In this document: piece by piece, positions 58,818 to 64,000 of the stretch
Layout: each line of letters opens with the position of its first letter
Position numbering within the stretch: the stretch's first letter is position 1
NCBI GenBank assembly: GCA_023374045.1
Contig: CM041778.1
Location: 362,302,831-362,366,830, forward strand
Source of the DNA: Limonium bicolor
Lineage: Eukaryota; Streptophyta; Magnoliopsida; Caryophyllales; Plumbaginaceae
Length of the DNA stretch: 64,000 nucleotides
Direction of reading: 5' to 3'
Made by a program: the position numbers and the translations under genes
Notes under the pieces: generated by a model
Database searches by the model: none
Told to the model about the DNA's origin: nothing
Seen by the model: only the letters and a program-made list of their open reading frames with translations

Positions 58818-60921
58818 GGCAGAATGCTTATTTTGGCTTGTTTTCAACTCCAATCTTCTCCCAATTTCTTCCCTAACATTCCACATGCTTCCTAACATGT
58901 TTAACCACCTTAAAACACTCTAAATCATGCTCTAAACCTCCTCAAATTACTGAAATTCTTTACTCAAATCCTTGCTCAATTTCTACAAACTTCAATACTC
59001 ATTTTTGCACTTATGCACTCTAGTGCATTTCTAAACTTCTCTTGATAGTCTACCTCTTGTTCTCACCCATTTTGACCATTCCAATTCATTCCTAGATAAA
59101 TGCACTACATATACCCAAGTTCATCCTTTCCTTTCCAAGGTTATGCACACTAACTTCTTCCTAGAATTTCTACTCACTAAAATACTGTTTTGCTACAGAT
59201 TTTTACGCACTTCATTCTAGTTCTCCAAACACCATTCCGAGGTTATTAATCAACCCAACTCCATCCTATAAACACCTAGTTAAGCCTAGGTCATTCTTTA
59301 CTCAATATACACTTAAAACTCCTTCGGTTTCTACCGAAATTTTGCCATGACTTACCTACAATCCTTACATTCCCAAATCCATCCATTCCCATCCAAGTCA
59401 ATCCTAGTCTAGCTCCACCCACAAGGGGTCCTACCAGTACACATAATTCCTCACATATATACTCAATTCACTTGGCTCCAAGGCCTTCAATTCAAACATC
59501 ATTTCCACAAACTTCTCATACTTCAACCAAGTACAATTCTAGCAAGGTTTTGGTTTCATTCATTCATTGCCCATCCCATTATACTAGTACATATAAAATA
59601 TACATTAAGGTAGGTTTTTCTTACCTTAAATTTCTCACAAGTTCCTCTTTTGCTTCATTCCTTCTCCTTTCTTCTTTTTCGGTCAAGTTGGGCAATGGAG
59701 TTGCCAAACTCCACCCCAACACCCAAAGTACACCAAAAAGAATACAATTAAACTTCTAACCCTTAGAACTCACTAATTCAATGAAAGGATTAGAATACAT
59801 AAGTTAAGGTTTACCTTTTTGGAATTTTAAGAGGGGTTTTAACCCTTGGTTCAAGAAGATGATTCCACCACCATTGGAGACATAATTCAAAGCTCCAAAA
59901 CAAGAAGGAAATGAGGTATTACAAAGGGGTGGAAAATCGGTCACAAAGGAGAGGAAGAAAATGAGTTTTTTCTATGAAATTTTTACCTTAATGGAAAAAT
60001 GAGGCTCCAAGCTACCCATTGATGCCATTTTCTCTTCAAATGGGGAAAACCCATGGAGATGAAGTTCTTCATTTTCAGATTTTGAAAAGAGAGGAAGATA
60101 GAGAATGATGAGAGGAGTTCAAATATGTAATTTATTTTTGATTTGGAGCTTTATCCAAGCTTGGGCATGGAAGAGAATGGAGAGAAGCCATGGAAGGAGG
60201 GGAGAACTTCAAAAACGACAGCAACTAGAGGGAGAGTGGAAAATCGGCAAGGAAGAAAGAAAGAGAGGAAAGAGAAGAGGGAAAAGGAAGAAATGGAGGA
60301 GAGAGAGGGAAAAGGTAGTTTAGTACCTTTTTGCTTTTTCTTTTCTTTCTAGCTTATTAGTGTGTGAGGGGGCTGCTTAATATATTAAAACCGGCCCCTA
60401 TGTATGTACCAGCTGGAGTGTTTTTCGTCTTTTACAGAAAACTCTCGTTTATTTACCCGGTTTTAGCACTATTCACTAACCGGGCCCGTTTTCCGGAATT
60501 TTCTCATTTCTTTAATTTTAATGGCTCTTAAGCTTCCATTAATGTTTATTTATAGTTATTTAATGAACTATAATTTTTATGGGTTCATTTGACCACTTAA
60601 AGTCATGTTTTCGGGTTTTCTCGAAAAACGTATGCTAAAGCTTTATTAGCGTTTTAACACCTTATTTGGATCTGTTTTCTTCGGGAATCATTCCCATATA
60701 CTAATTAGGCATGAATAAGCCTTAGGAATCCACATAATACTCTAACCGGGGTCTCGTACCTCCTATGGTTATATAACGCTTATTTAGCGTTTTTCGCTTT
60801 TTAAGCGTTTTCTCATTTCTTTTGGATTTGTTTTCCTTACCAAAATTACTTAGGCACTATTAGGCCCTTAAATACCATATTAGAATAATTTAATCACCAT
60901 AATTAAGTTTGGGGTATTTCA

Positions 60922-62370
60922 GTCAAACACAAAGAATGCCAAACTATCGTTGGCTTTTTCAGAGTTTGAAGTCTAGTTAGACCCTAAACCCTAAAAACTT
61001 GCTGAAAATTTTGTCTCGCTATAAAAGTATATGATGAATCACAAAAAGATACCCTAAAAACTTGCTGAATAATTTGTCTCACTATAAAAGTATATAATGA
61101 ATGACAAAAAGATACCCTAAAAACTTGCTGAATAATTTGTCTCATTATAAAAGTATATAATGAATCACAAAAAGATGCCCTAAAAACTTGCTGAATAATT
61201 TGTCTCATTATAAAAGTATATAATGAATCACAAAAAGATACCCTGAAACTTGCTGAATAATTGGTCTCATTATAAAAGTATATAATGAATCACAAAAACA
61301 TACCCAAAATTTCGGGGAATGGTCATACCCTAAGAGTGCTAACCGTCAAAAGTTTATGTCTTGAAGTCTAGGGTTTAGGAACCAAAAACCCAAAAACATT
61401 GTCAAATAAAGTGTGACATTATAAAGGTATGTAACGAAAAAAAAAGATACCCTAAAGTTGGAAGTGGTGATACCCTAGAAATATTAAACCGTTGAAGGAT
61501 TATTCAGGGTTTGAAGTCTAGGGTTTAGGGTCTAACAACACTAAACCACAAACCTTAAAAATCTGCTGAATAAAATGTGATGTTATAAAGTTATACACCG
61601 AATTAAAAAAATATCCTAAAGGGTGGGGAGTGGTCATACCCTAGAAAAATCAAATTATTAAAGGTCTATTGTAGGGTTTGAAGGACCCTAAATCGTAAAC
61701 CTCATACCCTAAAAATCTGTAAAATAAATTATTACACTATAAAATATATAACAAATTTAAAAAAGATACTCTATAGAATGGGGAATCATACCCTAGGAAA
61801 GTTCATCGTAACCACAAACCGTGAAGTCTTCTGAATAATTTGCGGCATTATAAAGGTATATAACGAGATTAAATAAACCCTAAAGGGTGGAGAATGGTCA
61901 TACCCTAAACAAGTTAAAGCGTCAAAGAATTATATTAGGGTTTAAAGTCTAGGGTTTTGGGTCTAACGACCCTAAATAACCGTAAAAACATGTTGAACAA
62001 ATTGCAACATTATAAAGGTATTTGACGAATTATTAATAAAGATGCCCTAAAGGGTGAGGAGTGGGCAGATCCTATGAAAATTAAATCGTCGAAGGTTTAT
62101 TTTAAGGTTTGAAGTCTAAGGTTTAGGGTCTAATAACCTTAAACCCTAAATCCTAAATCACATACCCTACAAATGTACGGAATAACTTGTGACATTACGT
62201 AGGTATATAATTAAAAAAAACAAAAGATATCATAAAGGTTGGGTACTGTCATACCCTCGGAAAGTTAAATTGTTGATGGTTTATTTTAAGGTTTGAAGTT
62301 TAGGGTTTATGATCACAAAACCTAAAAAATTGTGGAATAAATTGTGACATTATAAAGGAATATAACAATT
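60922..62370. repeat. Degenerate tandem repeat with telomere-like TTTAGGG motifs (right part)
   Basis: Units of roughly 150-190 bp repeat the order GTTTGAAGTCTAGGGTTTAG - CCCTAAA - CTG(A)ATAA(A)TTGTGACATTATAAAGGTAT - AAAGATACCCTAAAGG - GGTCATACCCTAG - AAATT. At least six diverged units lie between 61320 and 62370. No coding. Confidence 0.85.
60988..61303. repeat. 63-bp subarray, 5 copies
   Basis: CCCTAAAAACTTGCTGAATA... units start at 60988, 61051, 61114, 61177 and about 61240. This is a local, younger expansion of part of the longer unit. Since 63 is a multiple of three, it creates a repetitive minus frame of 74 codons that is not a gene. Confidence 0.93.
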
Positions 62371-62684
62371 TAAAAAACTGTAGTACAAGCCTACAACAAG
62401 CTACATCAGGCATAGCTGACGAGCGGTTGCAGCCAGCCTACTGGTTGTCACCCTTGTAGCCGCCTGTCGATTATGTTCTGCTCAACTAGCAACCGGTTGC
62501 TTACTTCTTTGCTGGCCGACGGTTTTAGGTGTTGTAGCCAATAGAAGTTTGCGCTTTTCTGAAGAGAACTAAAAAATCCATTTTCTTTTTTTTTTTACTT
62601 TAGTTCTTGTATTTTTTACAACTAGGTTGCTATTTGCTAATATGTATTGCCTTGAAAGAATTTCTAAATTTTTTTATTGACTAA
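62371..62684. other. Intergenic sequence
   Basis: Holds a ~180-bp stretch rich in TGTAGC / GGTTGC words (62380-62560) of unknown origin and a T-rich tract. No gene or element recognised. Confidence 0.4.
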
Positions 62685-62871
62685 GGGTCCGTTCGTTTTG
62701 AGCGAAAAAATGGGCACGACAACCTAGGTAAAGAGATGACAGGTGTTAAATAATGGTTCGTTTCTTTTTCTATTGGGGCCCAGATCACCTCTCACAATAT
62801 GAGCTTTAAATGAACGCAGGTTTACATGTGTTTAAAATCACCATAGATTAATGGCATTGTCGAACGGACCC
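62685..62871. mobile_element. Tourist-like MITE (187 bp, PIF/Harbinger type)
   Basis: 11-bp perfect terminal inverted repeats GGGTCCGTTCG / CGAACGGACCC and a 3-bp TAA duplication (62682-62684, 62872-62874), as for PIF/Harbinger-derived MITEs. Non-coding. It lies ~290 bp upstream of the host gene start. Confidence 0.85.
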
Positions 62872-62963
62872 TAATTGAAATTTATTCTAAAGAAAGAAGG
62901 TTGGAGAGAAATGAAGACATATAAGAATGATCTATATTGCTTTCTATGTTCTTTTCTAATTAA

Positions 62964-62974
62964 TTTATATATTT
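62964..62974 (+). promoter_or_regulatory. Candidate TATA box of the host gene
   Basis: TTTATATATTT, about 190 bp before the start codon. It would give a 5' UTR of roughly 160 nt. AT-rich surroundings make this weak. Confidence 0.35.
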
Positions 62975-63164
62975 TTTTATGAATGCTGCGTAATAAAGTA
63001 AGAATGTCACTAAGAATAGATTTTCAGTAAAAAAAAATGCGAAGCACCACAGGCTGAACTGAAACAGAGAGAAGAGACGAAAATAGTCTACTTACGTTCC
63101 AAGTTCAGGATTTAGTGAGGGTTTTAGTTTTAGATAACAGAACCTTGCTCCAAAGGACAGAACC

Positions 63165-63565
63165 ATGTTGAATATCTGTACTGGCGCGTACAAACAACTT
63201 TCGCTCCCCAGTTACCATCCCGAGCTCAGTAGTCATGGTAGTTCCGCAATTGCCGCTTTAACTCCCTGGGACCTATTGTCATATAGAAATCCACCTTCTA
63301 ATTCCGCTTCCGATTCGTTTTCCCTATCTCTCACGCGTTGCTATCATCAGCACAAAACCAGAAATCTCCATCGAAGCCATCTCCGGAGCATCACGCCCTC
63401 AGCAGCGTCGACAGATAGCGGAAGCCCCGGTGGAGATGAAGACGCCACAGCGAAGGCGAGGAAGGGTTCGGGGACGACAGCGAGAGGAAGGAGAATGCTC
63501 AAATTACGGGAGGAGAAGAGGAAAAGGGAATTCGACCGTCTTAACAATTATCCGTCATGGGCCAA
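63165..63565 (+). CDS. Host gene, exon 1: probable plastid-targeted protein (DUF3531-like), partial gene
   Basis: ATG 63165 opens 133 codons plus two bases, ending at donor CCAA|GTAAGT (63565/63566). The first ~85 residues are rich in Ser, Pro and His with few acidic residues, as in chloroplast transit peptides. A Gly/Ala/Thr-rich linker follows, then a basic helix (RRMLKLREEKRKREFDRLN) and NYPSWA at the exon end. Exon 2 continues directly. I recognise the combination (basic helix, YPSWAK, VLENACK..ELRAVLGDSIGNPELM) as that of a plant protein family of unknown function, DUF3531, from memory and not from a search. It is the only host gene here, and downstream exons are outside the window. Confidence 0.75.
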
Positions 63566-63687
63566 GTAAGTATGGTGAATTTCCGCATTTCAAACTTTAA
63601 TCCGTCGGTTGTATTGCTGTTGGAATTAATGTTTTTAGGCGTTTGCTTGACATTTGTCATGTGTATTGGGGAATTCGGTTGCGGCAG
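63566..63687 (+). other. Host gene intron 1 (122 nt)
   Basis: GTAAGTATGG...GGTTGCGGCAG. This phase-2 intron is chosen because the reading after 63688 continues the conserved sequence. The upstream TTTTTAG at ~63640 would give the wrong frame. Confidence 0.7.
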
Positions 63688-63775
63688 AGTACTTGAGAAT
63701 GCGTGTAAGAACGATACAGAATTGAGAGCAGTCCTTGGAGATAGCATTGGCAACCCTGAGCTTATGCGCAAAAAG
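63688..63775 (+). CDS. Host gene, exon 2 (VLENACK...NPELMRKK)
   Basis: 88 nt. With the two bases from exon 1 it gives 30 whole codons and ends in phase 0 at AAAAAG|GTTTGA (63775/63776). The conserved block ELRAVLGDSIGNPELM gives the family assignment. The remaining 63776-64000 is read as intron 2. The next conserved exon is not seen before the window ends. Confidence 0.75.
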
Positions 63776-64000
63776 GTTTGAATCTGTTTCTGGTGATACA
63801 ATTTTTACTTTTTAGTGTCATTTTCGTCTCATTTGGCTTCGATCTTTTCGGTACATGATTGGGCATTGGAAAATCCAAGTCGTTGCTTGCACTTATGATA
63901 TATGGAACTACCCCTCCCCTCTATGATTTAAATTGTAGAATATGTCATTCTACATCCAATATCTGTAATAAAAATTGCCCTTCGTCCAGAATAGTCATTT

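Larger units (their letters stand above)
35381..60921 (-). mobile_element. LARD-D: non-coding LTR retrotransposon, minus strand, 25.5 kb including nested LARD-C
   Basis: LTR termini TGAAATACCCC...GGGGTGTTACA (minus strand), TSD GTCAA at 35376-35380 and 60922-60926, tRNA-iMet primer site at 42740-42729 and polypurine tract complement at 37606-37622. The internal region (5.1 kb) shows no gag-pol motif and aligns along its length with the internal region of LARD-C in the opposite orientation. The size fits large retrotransposon derivatives (LARDs), known in plants as non-coding elements with ~4.4-kb LTRs. The 5' LTR (right) is split by LARD-C. The left LTR lacks ~2 kb. Confidence 0.92.
42746..60921 (-). 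repeat. LARD-D 5' LTR, split by LARD-C (42746-42952 plus 56864-60921)
   Basis: About 4.27 kb when the nested element and one TSD copy are discounted. Read on the minus strand from 60921: TTAATATATTAA near 60377 (TATA-like), CT-rich leader (60330-60180), donors at 59814 and 59624, palindrome array (58817-58709), TACTC-rich low-complexity tract (57655-57270), GCCCC/GGGGC hairpin (57076-57058), acceptor TTTACAG|GTA (57044/57043), end at 42746. Confidence 0.92.

Noticed and set aside
60984..61208. 74-codon minus-strand frame with a repeated 21-residue peptide
   Set aside because: It follows only from the 63-bp tandem repeat; no other coding sign.

Overview
This window is plant nuclear DNA, most likely from an angiosperm with a large, repeat-rich genome. 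It contains a plant L1-type LINE, a Tat-lineage Ty3/gypsy element with two RNase H domains, giant LTRs primed by tRNA-Arg or tRNA-iMet, GT-AG introns and a short Tourist-like MITE. Only the last ~0.9 kb carries a host gene: the first two exons of a gene for a probable plastid protein resembling the DUF3531 family. The rest is a nest of retroelements. All four complete insertion boundaries could be read to the base, each with a perfect 5-bp target-site duplication (TSD).

Left half (1-35056): a 5'-truncated LINE on the minus strand (1-2621, endonuclease plus reverse transcriptase, open throughout) abuts an old minus-strand LTR fragment, 'LTR-A' (2641-3396 and 33923-35056). LTR-A is split by a 30.5-kb Tat/Retand-like element (3397-33922, TSD CATAC). 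That element has degenerate gag-pro-RT-RNaseH-aRNaseH-integrase on the plus strand, a 44-bp tandem array, and a five-exon antisense gene with a putative gypsy-type transposon domain. The first intron of that antisense gene is occupied by a 19.3-kb minus-strand element, 'LARD-B' (12891-32207, TSD GCAGG), which has 5.75-kb LTRs, a tRNA-Arg primer site, a 1.8-kb array of a 50-bp repeat and no coding capacity that I could see.

Right half (35057-62370): a degenerate telomere-motif-containing tandem repeat is split by a minus-strand non-coding element, 'LARD-D' (35381-60921, TSD GTCAA). The 5' LTR of LARD-D is in turn split by a related plus-strand element, 'LARD-C' (42953-56858, TSD CAACC). C and D share LTR ends (TGAAATACCC...GGGGTGTTACA), a tRNA-iMet primer site inside a perfect hairpin, a 3' polypurine tract and a second internal copy of it. 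Their internal regions lie as a ~5-kb inverted pair. A 187-bp MITE (62685-62871) lies just upstream of the host gene.

Most interesting signals: (1) LTR-A, LTR-C and LTR-D each carry a mid-LTR array of strong palindromes with different primary sequences, placed between splice-donor-like and acceptor-like sites, which suggests a shared LTR leader or intron design; (2) a 61-nt structured motif occurs five times in LARD-B, with a compensatory base-pair change; (3) candidate introns lie inside the retroelement pol, including a 105-nt stop-free one of 3n length between catalytic residues of the second RNase H.
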